Shown here piece after piece: positions 1 through 8,901 of a stretch of DNA of 64,000 nucleotides. The stretch's first letter is position 1. Each line of letters starts with the position of its first letter. The DNA is from Ectothiorhodospira marina (GTDB lineage Bacteria > Pseudomonadota > Gammaproteobacteria > Ectothiorhodospirales > Ectothiorhodospiraceae). The stretch is from contig NZ_FOAA01000002.1 of assembly GCF_900109495.1 (NCBI RefSeq), forward strand, positions 156,956 through 220,955. Reading direction: 5' to 3'. The notes under the pieces are model-generated. The model was given only the letters and a program-made list of their open reading frames with translations. It was not told the DNA's origin and made no database searches. A program made the position numbers and the translations under genes.

Positions 1-652
1 TGGCGCGGGAGAAGGACGGGCTTTTGGGTCCGTAGCGCCGCGGGTAGTGGAAGGCGCTGACCTGGCGGGGGTTTTCAATCTGCACGCCCGGTTCCCGTCC
101 TGCAAGGAAGTAGATCACCAGGCCGGGTGAGGTGGTGCCGATGGCGGTGGCGGCGGGCAGTTCTCCCTCGGTGAGGGGGACGCGGTCGAGGGCTCGGTGT
201 CGTCCCAGGCAGAAGGCCTGGTAGCGGTCCAGGCCGTCGACCTCATCATGCAGGTGCGGGAAGTAGTTCCAGATTCGCAGCAGGCAGGGGAATCCCATGG
301 CCCGGTGGAAGGCCAGTACCCGGTCATAGGCGTACTCCGCGGCCTGGTCCATGTCGTGGTCGAAGCGGGCCTCGTCCACGAGGATCCAGCCAAACAGTAC
401 ATCCCGGGTGTGGGCGTAACCCATGTCCTGGTCGCATCCGGCCGCCACGGGTTCGCTGGTCTCCCAGACCTCCACGGGGGTGTCGGTCACCAGGGGGGGC
501 AGGGCCAGGGTGAGTTCCGTGGGGCGGGCCGGATCCAGACAATTCTGCTGGCCGAAGCGGATGACGGCCAGGCGGTGGGGGTCGCGCGTGGCAAGTTCGC
601 TCTCGGCCAGCAGTCGGACGGTCAGTGTTGTCGATTCGGGGATATTCGCCAT
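1..652 (-). CDS. Chorismatase-like (FkbO/Hyg5/XanB2-type) protein, 3' end off the window
   Basis: This partial gene runs off the left edge; the first 217 residues are present, starting at ATG 652 with an in-frame TGA just upstream. The visible protein resembles the chorismatase family (FkbO, Hyg5, XanB2; often annotated as pteridine-dependent deoxygenase-like). These enzymes hydrolyse chorismate to pyruvate plus a dihydroxycyclohexadienoate or a hydroxybenzoate. Supporting features are the RIWNYFP segment in the middle, a YQAFCLGRHRAL stretch, and the family-typical run near the end of the visible part containing NPRQVSAFHYPRRYGP. XanB2 supplies 3-hydroxybenzoate for aryl-polyene pigments and 4-hydroxybenzoate for ubiquinone. 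Which product this protein makes cannot be told from the fragment, and the C-terminal active-site residues are missing. Confidence 0.72.
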   Translation of the reverse strand, partial: MANIPESTTLTVRLLAESELATRDPHRLAVIRFGQQNCLDPARPTELTLALPPLVTDTPVEVWETSEPVAAGCDQDMGYAHTRDVLFGWILVDEARFDHDMDQAAEYAYDRVLAFHRAMGFPCLLRIWNYFPHLHDEVDGLDRYQAFCLGRHRALDRVPLTEGELPAATAIGTTSPGLVIYFLAGREPGVQIENPRQVSAFHYPRRYGPKSPSFSRA

Positions 653-751
653 GGGGCTAATGTTACCGGATCATGGGCGATCGTCGTATCATCATTGGAT
701 GAAAAGAGGGGGGTGCTGGAAACGCTAAGCTGCTCGTGGTGTTCTGCCAGG

Positions 752-830
752 CTTGAAATATGTCGGGACGACGTGATACTTGACTGGAAAGCGAGGATAC
801 ACTCGCTCATTCATGATGGTGGGATCACCA
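752..830 (+). promoter_or_regulatory. Possible heat-shock promoter element and leader hairpin of hsp20
   Basis: CTTGAAA at 752-758 matches the sigma-32 -35 consensus exactly, but no convincing CCCAT-type -10 follows at the right distance. A small hairpin (TGGTG 817-821, loop GGAT, CACCA 826-830) sits just before the Shine-Dalgarno sequence at 838-843. It could affect translation initiation, but the stem is only 5 bp. The heat-shock assignment is inference from the gene downstream. Confidence 0.25.
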
Positions 831-852
831 CAGTGTAAAGGAGAGGATGAAG

Positions 853-1362
853 ATGTCGAACCTGCAGCATCTGCGTCAGGGCGTGAGTGATGCCTGGGAG
901 AGCATTCTGGGCGGTTGGCAGCGTCTGTATGCCCGCGCCTCGGGGGCCATTACCCGATTCAGTCCAGGGGGGCGGTCCGCCGACGGGGGTGAACGGGATG
1001 AGCATGAGCTGGAGACCCGCAGTATCGGCTGGGGCGTGATGGCGGCCGAGGTCTTCGATGACACGGATCGCCTGGTGGTGCGCCTGGAGGCGCCGGGTAT
1101 GGATCGGGGAAGTTTTGATATCCAGGTGATTGATGATCATCTGGTGATCCAGGGTGAGAAAGGGGTCCAGCGGGAGCACAGCAGGGGCCGCTACCATATC
1201 GCTGAGTGCGCTTACGGGCGCTTCGAGCGAGCGATCCCGCTACCGGGGCCGGTGGATACCGAGGGCGCTCGGGCCACCTACGAGCATGGCGTGCTTCGTG
1301 TGGAGATGCCGCGGTTGAGCAACGCGCACGCGCAACGGCGCATCACTGTGGAGGCGGGCTGA
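853..1362 (+). CDS. Hsp20/alpha-crystallin family small heat-shock protein
   Basis: This is an ATP-independent holdase chaperone that binds unfolding proteins in the cytoplasm. The alpha-crystallin domain fills the second half (about residues 65-165). It contains the VVRLEAPGM strand, the VIQGEK segment and a C-terminal AxYEHGVLRVEMPR block, the last being the family signature. The total length of 169 residues is normal. ATG 853 is preferred because AAGGAG at 838-843 lies 9 bases upstream; ATG 847 is only 3 bases from it. The small gene at 1392 follows closely and is probably co-transcribed. Confidence 0.88.
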   Translation: MSNLQHLRQGVSDAWESILGGWQRLYARASGAITRFSPGGRSADGGERDEHELETRSIGWGVMAAEVFDDTDRLVVRLEAPGMDRGSFDIQVIDDHLVIQGEKGVQREHSRGRYHIAECAYGRFERAIPLPGPVDTEGARATYEHGVLRVEMPRLSNAHAQRRITVEAG

Positions 1363-1391
1363 GCCCGTCACCATCCGGCGGAGGGTGTGGC

Positions 1392-1607
1392 ATGGAGCAG
1401 ATTCAGGCCCCCATGGGGGAAGAGATCGAGGTGCGGCAGGTGATGCACGAGAGCGGTATGCCGTTGCTGCGTGTGTTGATACGGGACGGCGGGCGCTACA
1501 CTTATCTGGATCTGGACCCGGCCACTGCGAGCCGCTGGGGCGGGCTCATGCAGGTCTGGGCTCGGGAGACGGTGGAACGGCTGGAGGCCGAACAGGGTAG
1601 GGAATGA
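1392..1607 (+). CDS. Conserved small protein of unknown function downstream of hsp20
   Basis: This is a 71-residue acidic cytoplasmic protein with no signal peptide or membrane segment. A Shine-Dalgarno GGAGG at 1380-1384 lies 7 bases before ATG 1392, and the gene starts 29 bases after hsp20, so the two are probably one transcript. It has a beta-rich front half (VRQVMHESGMPLLRVLIRDG), a DLDPATASRWG motif, and a helical tail. I recall similar 70-residue proteins beside hsp20 in other gammaproteobacteria but cannot name a characterised family with certainty. Longer readings of the frame from 1206 overlap hsp20 and are not supported. Confidence 0.65.
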   Translation: MEQIQAPMGEEIEVRQVMHESGMPLLRVLIRDGGRYTYLDLDPATASRWGGLMQVWARETVERLEAEQGRE

Positions 1608-1621
1608 TCCTTGAACTGGCG

Positions 1622-1642
1622 GCCCACCGCCGTGCGGTGGGC
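1622..1642. terminator. GC-rich hairpin between convergent genes
   Basis: A perfect 9-bp inverted repeat (GCCCACCGC, loop CGT, GCGGTGGGC) lies between the stop of the small plus-strand gene and the stop of rpmG on the other strand. There is no T-tract on either side, so intrinsic termination is uncertain. Confidence 0.35.
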
Positions 1643-1677
1643 TCATCAGCCAGGTGTTGCCGGCAACTCGGCCGGTC

Positions 1678-1845
1678 TTACTTGATCTTGGCTTCCTTGT
1701 ACATCACATGCTGACGCACGACGGGATCAAACTTCTTGATCTCCATCTTGTCGGGCATGTTCCGCTTGTTCTTGGTGGTGGTGTAGAAGTGGCCGGTGCC
1801 GGCACTGGACACCAGGCGGATCTTTTCACGAATGCCTTTTGCCAT
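1678..1845 (-). CDS. rpmG: 50S ribosomal protein L33
   Basis: This 55-residue ribosomal protein L33 is a component of the large subunit near the E site. The sequence begins [18 protein letters not shown] and ends VMYKEAKIK, which is the standard gammaproteobacterial form. It lacks the zinc-binding CxxC pairs found in the other L33 type. A Shine-Dalgarno AAGGAG (TAAGGAGACG on the minus strand) precedes ATG 1845. The gene follows rpmB with a 12-base gap, the conserved rpmB-rpmG arrangement. Confidence 0.97.
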   Translation of the reverse strand: MAKGIREKIRLVSSAGTGHFYTTTKNKRNMPDKMEIKKFDPVVRQHVMYKEAKIK

Positions 1846-1857
1846 GGGTGCGTCTCC

Positions 1858-2094
1858 TTAGACCTTTTCGCCACGGGCGCGCAGATCCGTCAGGACCACG
1901 TCGATACCCTTCTTGTCGATGATGCGCATGCCCTTGTGGCTGATGCGCAGCTTCACGAAACGGTTCTCGCTCTCCACCCAGAAACGGTGTTCGTGCAGGT
2001 TGGGCAGGAAGCGACGACGCGTCTTGTTATTCGCGTGGGATACGTTGTTCCCGGTCATCGGGCGCTTACCCGTGATTTGGCAGACTCGGGCCAT
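1858..2094 (-). CDS. rpmB: 50S ribosomal protein L28
   Basis: This 78-residue ribosomal protein L28 is part of the large subunit. The start [20 protein letters not shown] and the [12 protein letters not shown] block are diagnostic. ATG 2094 is preceded on the minus strand by CGGAGA at normal spacing. A longer in-frame extension upstream has no family similarity and is rejected. rpmB is the first gene of the two-gene rpmB-rpmG operon. Only the L33 type without CxxC is seen here, and L28 likewise lacks the zinc cysteines of the C+ form. Confidence 0.97.
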   Translation of the reverse strand: MARVCQITGKRPMTGNNVSHANNKTRRRFLPNLHEHRFWVESENRFVKLRISHKGMRIIDKKGIDVVLTDLRARGEKV

Positions 2095-2236
2095 TGGTGT
2101 TCTCCGGAAAAACCAGGCTGATTTGAGGAAAGCCGGGAACCTTAGCAGAAGGGTAGGGTGGGAGCAAGTACAGCGCACCGTGCCGGGCCGGTAAGGGGCT
2201 GGTGCCCGCTCGGGGTGGCGTATATAGTCCGAGCCC

Positions 2237-2593
2237 ATGGACATCGTCTACATACGTGATTTGAAGGTGAAAACCACTGTCGGCATCTTCGACTGGGAGC
2301 GTAGTATCCGCCAGGAGGTGCGCATTGACCTGGAGATGGGCACCGATATCCGCCCCGCGGCCGATTCTGACTGTATCGACCATACGCTGAACTACAAGGC
2401 CGTGGCCAAGCGTGTCATTGCCTTGGTGGAAAGCAATGAACGGGAACTGGTGGAGGCCATGGCCGAGGATATCGCCCGCATGGTGATGGCGGAGTTCTCC
2501 GTGCCCTGGTTGCGTCTCACCCTGGGCAAGCCGGGCGCGGTCCGCGGGGCGCGGGAGGTGGGTGTGAGTATCGAGCGTGGGGAGCGTGGATGA
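2237..2593 (+). CDS. folB: Dihydroneopterin aldolase
   Basis: FolB converts 7,8-dihydroneopterin to 6-hydroxymethyl-7,8-dihydropterin and glycolaldehyde in folate synthesis. The 118-residue protein has the family layout: [22 protein letters not shown] at the N terminus (the T-x-G-x-x-x-W/H-E region), the [13 protein letters not shown] segment that forms the pterin pocket, and the [13 protein letters not shown] helix. The conserved catalytic lysine is the one in LTLGKPGAV. The stop overlaps the start of folK by 4 bases, so the two consecutive pathway enzymes are translationally coupled. Confidence 0.94.
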   Translation: MDIVYIRDLKVKTTVGIFDWERSIRQEVRIDLEMGTDIRPAADSDCIDHTLNYKAVAKRVIALVESNERELVEAMAEDIARMVMAEFSVPWLRLTLGKPGAVRGAREVGVSIERGERG

Positions 2594-3093
2594 CTCAGCC
2601 GGGATCCCAGTTGCGCCGTGCCTTTGTGAGCATTGGCACCAACGTGAACCGCGAGTGGTACGTGGAAGTCGCCCGCCGGGAGCTCCTGGAGGCCTTCGGA
2701 GAAGTCACCTTTTCTCCCGTCTATGAGACCGGGGCCGTGGGTTTTGATGGCAGTCCCTTTTACAACCTGGCGGCGGGGTTCGATACGGAGCAATCGCCCG
2801 ATGCCCTGGTGGCCCGGTTCAAGGCGATGGAGGCGCGTCATGGTCGCAAGCGGGGTGGTGGACGCTTTGCCGATCGCACCCTGGATCTGGATCTGCTGTT
2901 ACTGGGCGATCTTGTTCTGGAGGCGCCGGGAGTGCAGTTGCCGCGTGACGAGATCACCCGCCACGCCTTCGTGCTCGGCCCCCTGGCGGATATTGCCGCC
3001 GACGTGATCCATCCAGTGCTCAATACCTCCATTGGCCGCTTGTGGGAGACCTTTGATCCCGGTGGGCAATGGTTGCGCCGCGTGGCGGTCTAG
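2590..3093 (+). CDS. folK: 6-hydroxymethyl-7,8-dihydropterin pyrophosphokinase
   Basis: FolK transfers pyrophosphate from ATP to 6-hydroxymethyl-dihydropterin, the step after FolB. The 167-residue protein has the N-terminal SIGTNVNREWY loop. It also has the signature GGRFADRTLDLDLLLLGD (about residues 92-109), whose acidic residues bind the two Mg ions, followed by the LPRDEITRHAFVLGPLADI block. It overlaps folB by 4 bases. The N-terminal loop reads SIGTNVNRE where SLGSNxGD is usual, a mild divergence. Confidence 0.93.
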   Translation: MTQPGSQLRRAFVSIGTNVNREWYVEVARRELLEAFGEVTFSPVYETGAVGFDGSPFYNLAAGFDTEQSPDALVARFKAMEARHGRKRGGGRFADRTLDLDLLLLGDLVLEAPGVQLPRDEITRHAFVLGPLADIAADVIHPVLNTSIGRLWETFDPGGQWLRRVAV

Positions 3094-3137
3094 TCCTCGA
3101 ATGAGTGCCTGACCGGGGGGCACGAGGGCGCCTGTGC

Positions 3138-3896
3138 TCACTGCACCGTGGTGCGCCCCCCGTCCACCGGGATCACCTGGCCCGTGATATAGCGGGCATC
3201 GCGGATCAGGAACAGGGCCGTGGTGGCGATATCCTCGGGTGAGCCCTCCCGTTTGAGTGCCGTGCGCTGAATCATTTCCTCATGGGTGCCGGCATTCTCC
3301 TCCGCTTCCGGCCACAGGATCGCGCCGGGCGCAATGCCGTTCACCCTGACGCGGGGCCCCAGTTCACGGGCCAGGGACTGGGTGAGCATCCATAATCCTG
3401 CCTTGGCCGTGCAATACACCGGGTAACCCTTCAGGGGGCGCAGTGCGTGGATATCCACGATGTTGAGGATGCAGCCCTCGCTCTGCCTCAGCGCTGGCGC
3501 CAGTGCCTGGGACAGGAACAGGGGGGCTTTGAGATTGGTGCCCATCAGGTCATCCCAGTGGGCCTCGGTGATTTCCCCCAGGGCCGTGGGGTAGAAGGTG
3601 GAGGCGTTGTTCACCAGAACATCCATTCGGCCGAAGGCCGCCTTTGCCTCGTTAGCCAGGCGGCTGAGTGCCCCGGGTTCCAGCAGCTCTCCTCCCACCA
3701 GATGCACCGAATCGGCGCGCTGGCGATGCAGTTCTTCCTGCAAGGTCCGGGCTTCGTGCCCGGAACTTCGATAGTGGATCACCAGGTTCATGCCCTGCTT
3801 GTGCAGGGTGCGCGCCATCTCGGCACCAATGCGGCGGGCGCCGCCGGTGATGAAGGCGGTCTTGCCGTTCAGGTCGGGGTGCTTGGGCTGTTCCAT
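3138..3896 (-). CDS. Pteridine reductase (PTR1/FolM-like short-chain dehydrogenase)
   Basis: This NADPH-dependent short-chain dehydrogenase of 252 residues reduces dihydropterins or dihydrofolate. The nucleotide-binding motif is TGGARRIG (residues 17-24); its arginines replace the usual TGxxxGxG glycines, as is characteristic of pteridine reductases. NNAST is at 96-100. The VDIHALRPLKGYPVYCTAKA segment (147-166) provides the active-site Asp148, Tyr161 and Lys165. ATG 3896 is preceded by AAGGAA on the minus strand; the 23-residue upstream extension lacks similarity. Its position beside folB-folK, convergent to them, supports a folate/pterin salvage role. It could alternatively serve biopterin-type cofactors. 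Confidence 0.85.
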   Translation of the reverse strand: MEQPKHPDLNGKTAFITGGARRIGAEMARTLHKQGMNLVIHYRSSGHEARTLQEELHRQRADSVHLVGGELLEPGALSRLANEAKAAFGRMDVLVNNASTFYPTALGEITEAHWDDLMGTNLKAPLFLSQALAPALRQSEGCILNIVDIHALRPLKGYPVYCTAKAGLWMLTQSLARELGPRVRVNGIAPGAILWPEAEENAGTHEEMIQRTALKREGSPEDIATTALFLIRDARYITGQVIPVDGGRTTVQ

Positions 3897-4004
3897 GCGG
3901 TTTCCTTGTGCTGCTCGCGAAGCGGTGGGCCGACGGCTTGAGGCGCGGGGCGGGTGGGGCGACAATGCCCCTCCCCATGGCGCCGATCATCTTGGACTGC
4001 ATGC

Positions 4005-5186
4005 ATGCACGCGGATTCCCCCTTACCCACGCCTGAACCCGAAGCCCTGCAGGTCAGCCAGCACCTGCTGGAACGGGTCAGACAGGAGATTAACGCAGGC
4101 GACGGCTGGATGTCTTTCCATCGTTACATGGAGTTGGCCCTGTATGCCCCCGCGTTGGGCTATTACACGGCGGGCAGCCACAAGCTGGGGCGGGGGGGCG
4201 ATTTCATCACGGCCCCGGAGGTATCGCCCCTGTTCGGTCGTTGTGTCGCCCGTCAGTGTGCCCAGGTGCTGGAGTCTCTGGGGGGCGGCGATATCCTCGA
4301 GTTTGGGGCGGGAACGGGTGTTCTGGCGGTAGAGATCCTCACTGCCCTGGAGGGACTGGAATCCCTGCCGGATCGTTACCTGATCCTGGAGCTCAGTCCG
4401 GATCTGCGTCAGCGCCAGCGGGCGGCCGTGGCGTTATTGCCCGAGGCCCTGCGCAACCGCGTGCAGTGGCTGGATGCCCTGCCGGAACCCGGGAGCCTGC
4501 GGGGCGTCATGCTGGGTAACGAGGTGCTGGATGCCATGCCCGTGCAGGTGTTCCATTGGCATGATGGGGCGGTGCGGGAGCGGGGCGTGGCACTCGGTGA
4601 GCGCCTGGAATGGGCCGATCGTCCGGCAGGGGAAACGCTGGCGGACACGGTGCACGTCCTGCATGACACCACGGGCGGCGCCTGGCCATCGGGGTATGTC
4701 TCGGAGATCAATCCCGGGTTGTCCGGGTGGCTGCGGGCAGCCGCCGAGTGCCTGGCGGCCGGCGTGATTCTGCTGGTGGATTACGGGTATCCGCGTCAGG
4801 AGTATTACAGCCCGGAACGTTATCGGGGCACCCTGATGGCCCACTACCGTCACCGGGCGTTGGACGAACCCCTGGTCTGGCCGGGAATCGTGGACATCAC
4901 CGCCCATGTGGATTTCACCGCTGTGGCCGAGGCCGGAGAGGCCGCGGGGTTGTCGTTGCTGGGTTATACCACGCAGGCCTGGTTCCTCATGGGCGCCGGC
5001 CTGGAGTCGGTCTTTCAGGCGTGTCAGGCCGAGGGCCTGCGCGAGCAGATGGACTTGGCGGCCCAGGTCCGCATGCTCACCCTGCCCGGGGAGATGGGCG
5101 AGCGCTTCCAGGTCATGGCCCTGGGGCGGGGTGTACCGGTGCCGCTGATGGGGTTTTCGGGGCGAGACCTTATTCCTCGTCTGTAG
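4005..5186 (+). CDS. MidA/NDUFAF7-type SAM-dependent methyltransferase (DUF185)
   Basis: This 393-residue class I methyltransferase belongs to the MidA/NDUFAF7 family, whose mitochondrial members methylate an arginine of complex I subunit NDUFS2. The family block [14 protein letters not shown] is at residues 65-78 and the SAM motif [10 protein letters not shown] at 99-108. Downstream are the EVLDAMPV and EINPG segments and a C-terminal FLMGAGLE block. ATG 4005 is the first start matching the family; the 17-residue upstream extension does not. Its 3' end overlaps that of cca by 17 bases on opposite strands. The bacterial substrate is not established. The nearby NDUFA9-like gene is a second complex-I-related family member, which may be coincidence. 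Confidence 0.85.
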   Translation: MHADSPLPTPEPEALQVSQHLLERVRQEINAGDGWMSFHRYMELALYAPALGYYTAGSHKLGRGGDFITAPEVSPLFGRCVARQCAQVLESLGGGDILEFGAGTGVLAVEILTALEGLESLPDRYLILELSPDLRQRQRAAVALLPEALRNRVQWLDALPEPGSLRGVMLGNEVLDAMPVQVFHWHDGAVRERGVALGERLEWADRPAGETLADTVHVLHDTTGGAWPSGYVSEINPGLSGWLRAAAECLAAGVILLVDYGYPRQEYYSPERYRGTLMAHYRHRALDEPLVWPGIVDITAHVDFTAVAEAGEAAGLSLLGYTTQAWFLMGAGLESVFQACQAEGLREQMDLAAQVRMLTLPGEMGERFQVMALGRGVPVPLMGFSGRDLIPRL

Positions 5187-6408
5187 TCTCTTCGGCCTTT
5201 AGCGCCTTGAGGGCCTGAACGCGTTGCTGTTGCAAGGCCTCGGCAATGGCCGGCCCCTTCAGTCCCTGCGCCACCAGTTCCCGGGCCTGCAGGGCGGCGC
5301 AGCGGGCATGGGCGCGGCGCACGTAATCGGCCTGGGGATACGGTCTGGCCTCAAAGCCTGTGCGCCCTCGATAATCCGCTTGGCAGGCCAGCAACACGGA
5401 TTCCAGGCGCTCGGGGCGACGATATACATCCAGCCCCTCCAGGGTGCGCGCCAGGGTCTGGGGACGCAGTTCAAATACCCGGTGCACAAGCCCGTGATAG
5501 CGGGCGACCAGTCGGGCCAGCTCCCGGTAGCGGTTGGGGATCCTGAGTCGATCACACAAGGACTCGATCAGCACCACGCCGCGTTCCTCGTGCCCTCGGT
5601 GGCTGGGCAGGATCTCCCGAGGGGTGTTGCCCTTGCCCAGGTCGTGGGTGAGGGCGGCAAAGCGGACCAGCGGATCGTCGCTCAGACGGGTGGCCTGATC
5701 CAGCACCATGAACACATGCACACCGGTGTCGATCTCGGGATGGTAGCGGGGGGGTTGAGGCACGCCGTACAGGGCCTCCAGTTCGGGGAACAGCACCGCC
5801 AGGGCCCCACAGTCACGCAGCACCTGGAAGAAGGCCGTTGGCGCCGGGGCCTTGAGGGCCTTTTCCGTCTCCTGCCAGACCCGCTCGGGCACCAGGGCAT
5901 CCAGTTCACCCGTGTTCACCATGTGTTGCATCATCCGGCGGGTCTCGTCGGCCACCTGAAAACCCAGGGGGGCCAGGCGGGCGGCGAAGCGGGCCACACG
6001 CAGCACTCGCACCGGGTCCTCGGTAAAGGCGGGGGAAACATGACGAAGCCAGCGATCCCGCAGGTCTGCCTGACCGTTGAAGGGATCGATCAGCCGGTGC
6101 TGTTCATCCCGGGCCATGGCGTTGATGGTGAGGTCACGCCGGGCCAGGTCCTCCTCCAGGGTCACCTCGGGTGAGGCATGCACTTCGAACCCATGGTAAC
6201 CGGGCCCGGTGTTACGTTCGGTGCGCGCCAGGGCGTGCTCTTCGTGGGTGCGTGGGTGCAGAAAGACCGGGAAATCCCTGCCCACCTGGGTGAACCCCTG
6301 GTCGAGCATCGCCTGGACGGTGGCCCCCACCACCACCCAGTCCCGCTCCCCGACGGGCAGCCCCAGGAGTTCGTCGCGCACCGCGCCACCCACCAGATAG
6401 GTCTGCAT
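5170..6408 (-). CDS. cca: CCA tRNA nucleotidyltransferase (multifunctional, HD domain)
   Basis: Cca adds and repairs the 3'-CCA end of tRNAs without a template. The 412-residue protein aligns end to end with the E. coli type. It has GGAVRD (7-12), the catalytic ERD at 21-23 (Glu where Asp is usual at position 21), [10 protein letters not shown], the [16 protein letters not shown] motif that selects bases, and a C-terminal HD phosphohydrolase domain with THDLGKG. ATG 6408 begins 2 bases after the upstream gene ends, so it is probably co-transcribed with the NDUFA9-like gene. A 32-residue longer reading overlaps that gene and is rejected. Confidence 0.95.
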   Translation of the reverse strand: MQTYLVGGAVRDELLGLPVGERDWVVVGATVQAMLDQGFTQVGRDFPVFLHPRTHEEHALARTERNTGPGYHGFEVHASPEVTLEEDLARRDLTINAMARDEQHRLIDPFNGQADLRDRWLRHVSPAFTEDPVRVLRVARFAARLAPLGFQVADETRRMMQHMVNTGELDALVPERVWQETEKALKAPAPTAFFQVLRDCGALAVLFPELEALYGVPQPPRYHPEIDTGVHVFMVLDQATRLSDDPLVRFAALTHDLGKGNTPREILPSHRGHEERGVVLIESLCDRLRIPNRYRELARLVARYHGLVHRVFELRPQTLARTLEGLDVYRRPERLESVLLACQADYRGRTGFEARPYPQADYVRRAHARCAALQARELVAQGLKGPAIAEALQQQRVQALKALKAEETTDEE

Positions 6409-6410
6409 GG

Positions 6411-7349
6411 TCAGCGCGGCGTGCTGCGCAACTGCTGCAGCCGGTTGTGCCGGGTGTGTCCGCCCAGGTATCGAGGCACCACCGATTCCAGGGCGGTGGG
6501 GCAATGCCCGCCCGAGGGGCAGATGCTGTCACGCTGGAGCGAATGATAGTTGTCCAGGCTCAGCGGCTTGCCGGGCACGTATTCCATGACCCGGGCCTGC
6601 AGCAGGGATAACCTGTCGGACAGACCAATGATCAGTCGTGGCTTTTCCAGGAGCCTTGCCGTGTATTCCACCAGCGCCTTCAGGGTGTAAACCTGGGGGC
6701 CGCACAGATCCATGCGCTCGCCGTCGGTGGCCGGATCCCTCATGGCGGTCACGAAGGCTTCGACCACATCGCCCACGAACACGGGCGCAAAGCGGGCGTC
6801 GGGGCAGGCCAGGGGCAGCACCGGGGTGATGCGCAGCAGGTTGGCAAAGCGGTTGAAGAAGCTGTCGCCCCGGCCGAAGATCACCGAGGGGCGGAAGCTG
6901 GTGACCGCCACCTCGCCTGCCAGGGTGTGCACGATATTCTCTGCCTCGCCCTTGGTGCGCAGGTAATGGCTGGGGCCGCTGGCCGGGTCGGCGTTCAGGG
7001 CGCTCATGTGCAACAGTCGTCTCACGCCGGCTTCGCGGGCCGACTCGATCACGGTGTGGGCCAGATCCACATGGGTGTGACGGAAACCGCTGCCATCATG
7101 GCCATGCTCGTTTAGAATACCCACCAGGTTGATCACGGCTTCGCAATTCTGGAACTGCGTCCGGAGTACCGAGGCCTCGTGGCAGTCCGCTTCCACCAGC
7201 CTGACGCCGGGGAGCACCATCAGGTGCCGGGAGCGATAGGCTCTCCGGGTTAGAACCTTGACACGGTATCCCTGGTCCACCAGTCGGGTGACCAGGTGGC
7301 TCCCGACGAAACCCGTGCCCCCCAACACACACACCGTCCGGATGTTCAT
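6411..7349 (-). CDS. NDUFA9-like NAD(P)-binding protein (atypical SDR5 epimerase family)
   Basis: This 312-residue Rossmann-fold protein belongs to the atypical short-chain dehydrogenases related to the complex I accessory subunit NDUFA9. The dinucleotide motif [10 protein letters not shown] is at the N terminus. VLTRR, the INLVGIL segment and the [11 protein letters not shown] block replace the classical SDR active site, and [12 protein letters not shown] is typical of the family. The true substrate in bacteria is unknown; members are annotated as epimerases or quinone-linked proteins. ATG 7349 is chosen; a 15-residue upstream extension (start 7394) is possible. cca follows directly. Confidence 0.82.
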   Translation of the reverse strand: MNIRTVCVLGGTGFVGSHLVTRLVDQGYRVKVLTRRAYRSRHLMVLPGVRLVEADCHEASVLRTQFQNCEAVINLVGILNEHGHDGSGFRHTHVDLAHTVIESAREAGVRRLLHMSALNADPASGPSHYLRTKGEAENIVHTLAGEVAVTSFRPSVIFGRGDSFFNRFANLLRITPVLPLACPDARFAPVFVGDVVEAFVTAMRDPATDGERMDLCGPQVYTLKALVEYTARLLEKPRLIIGLSDRLSLLQARVMEYVPGKPLSLDNYHSLQRDSICPSGGHCPTALESVVPRYLGGHTRHNRLQQLRSTPR

Positions 7350-7520
7350 GCTTTTGTTAGTCCCGTCTTGAAGTACATTGAAAAGGATCGGCAAACCGGC
7401 GTCCTGGCCCCCATCGGCCGCGTTCCTCGTCTTGAACGAAGTGGCGGCGGCTTTCCCTAAACACTGTCAACCGGCCGCATATACTAAGGTATGGCCCCCA
7501 GCATCCCAAGGAGTTCACCT

Positions 7521-8885
7521 GTGCCCATGAGTTCTGTCAATCCCGCCAACGGCTCCGTGCTCAATGTATTTGAGACCTGGGACCGGCCGCGTATTGACAA
7601 GGCCCTCAGTCAGGCCGAGCGTGTCGCCCCCGCCTGGCGGGGGCTGGCGCTGGCCCAGAAGGCTGATTTAATGCGTCAGGCGGCCCACGTCCTGCGCCAC
7701 CGACGAGATCACTTTGCCAGCATGATCACCCAGGAGATGGGCAAACTGCTGCGTGAGTCCCGGGGCGAGATCGATCGTTGTGCCACTGTTTGTGACTACT
7801 ATGCCGATCATGCGGCAGAATTTCTCGCCGATGAGGTCGTGCCCGAGGTGGAGGGGGATGCGCGAGTGGTGTTTCAGCCCCTGGGAACGATCCTGGCCGT
7901 CATGCCCTGGAACTTTCCCTTCTGGCAGGTGTTCCGCTTTGCCGCGCCCACGTTGCTGGCAGGCAATACCGCGCTGCTCAAGCATGCCTCCAATGTGCCC
8001 CGCTGCGCCTTGGCGGTGGAGGAAATCTTCCGTGACGCGGGTTTCCCTGCCGGGGTCTTCCAGACGCTGATGATTCCCTCCGATGCGGTATCCGACGTCA
8101 TCCGTGACCCGCGGGTTCATGGTGTCACCCTCACGGGCAGCGAGCCAGCGGGGCGGGCCGTGGCTGCGGTTGCGGGCGAGACCCTCAAACCCTCGGTGCT
8201 GGAACTGGGTGGGTCGGACCCTTTCATTGTCCTGGACGATGCGGATCTGGACCGTGCCGTGGAGCAGGCGGTGGTGTCCCGGTATCAGAACGCCGGCCAG
8301 AGCTGCATCGCCGCCAAGCGCTTCATCCTCCTGCCTGGCGCCGCCGAGGGTTTCATGGAGCGTTTCAAGGCGGCGGTCAAGGCCCTCAAGCCGGGAGATC
8401 CCACACGGGAGGACACCAGTCTGGCCCCCATGGCCCGCATGGATCTGCGCGATGAGCTTCACCAGCAGGTGCAGGACTCCATCGCCGAGGGTGCCGTGCC
8501 GGTGCTCGGGTGTGAGCCACTGCAGGGCAAGGGGGCCTGGTATGCCCCGTCGATCCTGGATCGGGTGGTGCCCGGCACCCGGGCCTACCAGGAGGAGCTG
8601 TTCGGGCCCGTGGCCAGCATCCTGCGTGCCAAGGACGATGCCGACGCCGTGCGCATCGCCAATGATACCCGCTTTGGCCTGGGTGGCAGTGTATGGACCC
8701 GCGATCCCGAACGGGGGGCGGCCGTGGCCCGGCAGCTGGCCTGCGGCAGTACCTTCGTGAATTCCATGGTCAAGAGCGATCCGCGACTGCCCTTCGGTGG
8801 TGTGAAAGACTCCGGTTACGGTCGGGAACTGGCCCGGGCCGGTATCCTGGCCTTCGTGAACACCAAGACCCTCACCCTGCGTTGA
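7521..8885 (+). CDS. NAD(P)-dependent aldehyde dehydrogenase, succinate-semialdehyde dehydrogenase type
   Basis: This enzyme oxidises an aldehyde to the carboxylate and is most similar to succinate-semialdehyde dehydrogenases (GabD/Sad). The roughly 454-residue protein shows [13 protein letters not shown], the GSEPAGR cofactor turn, the catalytic glutamate in [10 protein letters not shown], and the nucleophilic cysteine in [12 protein letters not shown]. The [10 protein letters not shown] and [14 protein letters not shown] motifs lie near the C terminus. GTG 7521 is preferred: AAGGAG at 7508-7513 is 7 bases upstream, while ATG 7527 is 13 away. The substrate is inferred from family resemblance only. 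Confidence 0.87.
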   Translation: MPMSSVNPANGSVLNVFETWDRPRIDKALSQAERVAPAWRGLALAQKADLMRQAAHVLRHRRDHFASMITQEMGKLLRESRGEIDRCATVCDYYADHAAEFLADEVVPEVEGDARVVFQPLGTILAVMPWNFPFWQVFRFAAPTLLAGNTALLKHASNVPRCALAVEEIFRDAGFPAGVFQTLMIPSDAVSDVIRDPRVHGVTLTGSEPAGRAVAAVAGETLKPSVLELGGSDPFIVLDDADLDRAVEQAVVSRYQNAGQSCIAAKRFILLPGAAEGFMERFKAAVKALKPGDPTREDTSLAPMARMDLRDELHQQVQDSIAEGAVPVLGCEPLQGKGAWYAPSILDRVVPGTRAYQEELFGPVASILRAKDDADAVRIANDTRFGLGGSVWTRDPERGAAVARQLACGSTFVNSMVKSDPRLPFGGVKDSGYGRELARAGILAFVNTKTLTLR

Positions 8886-8901
8886 GAGAGCCCTGACACC
8901 C

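Noticed and set aside
622..810. 62-codon minus-strand frame upstream of the chorismatase-like gene
   Set aside because: It overlaps the start of that gene and the hsp20 leader and has no ribosome-binding site or similarity.
1206..1391. N-terminal extension of the small gene after hsp20
   Set aside because: It is an out-of-frame reading of hsp20; the Shine-Dalgarno at 1380-1384 supports a start at 1392.
3668..4332. Plus-strand frames over the pteridine reductase and the 5' part of the methyltransferase gene
   Set aside because: They are shifted or antisense readings of two conserved genes; no domain is visible.
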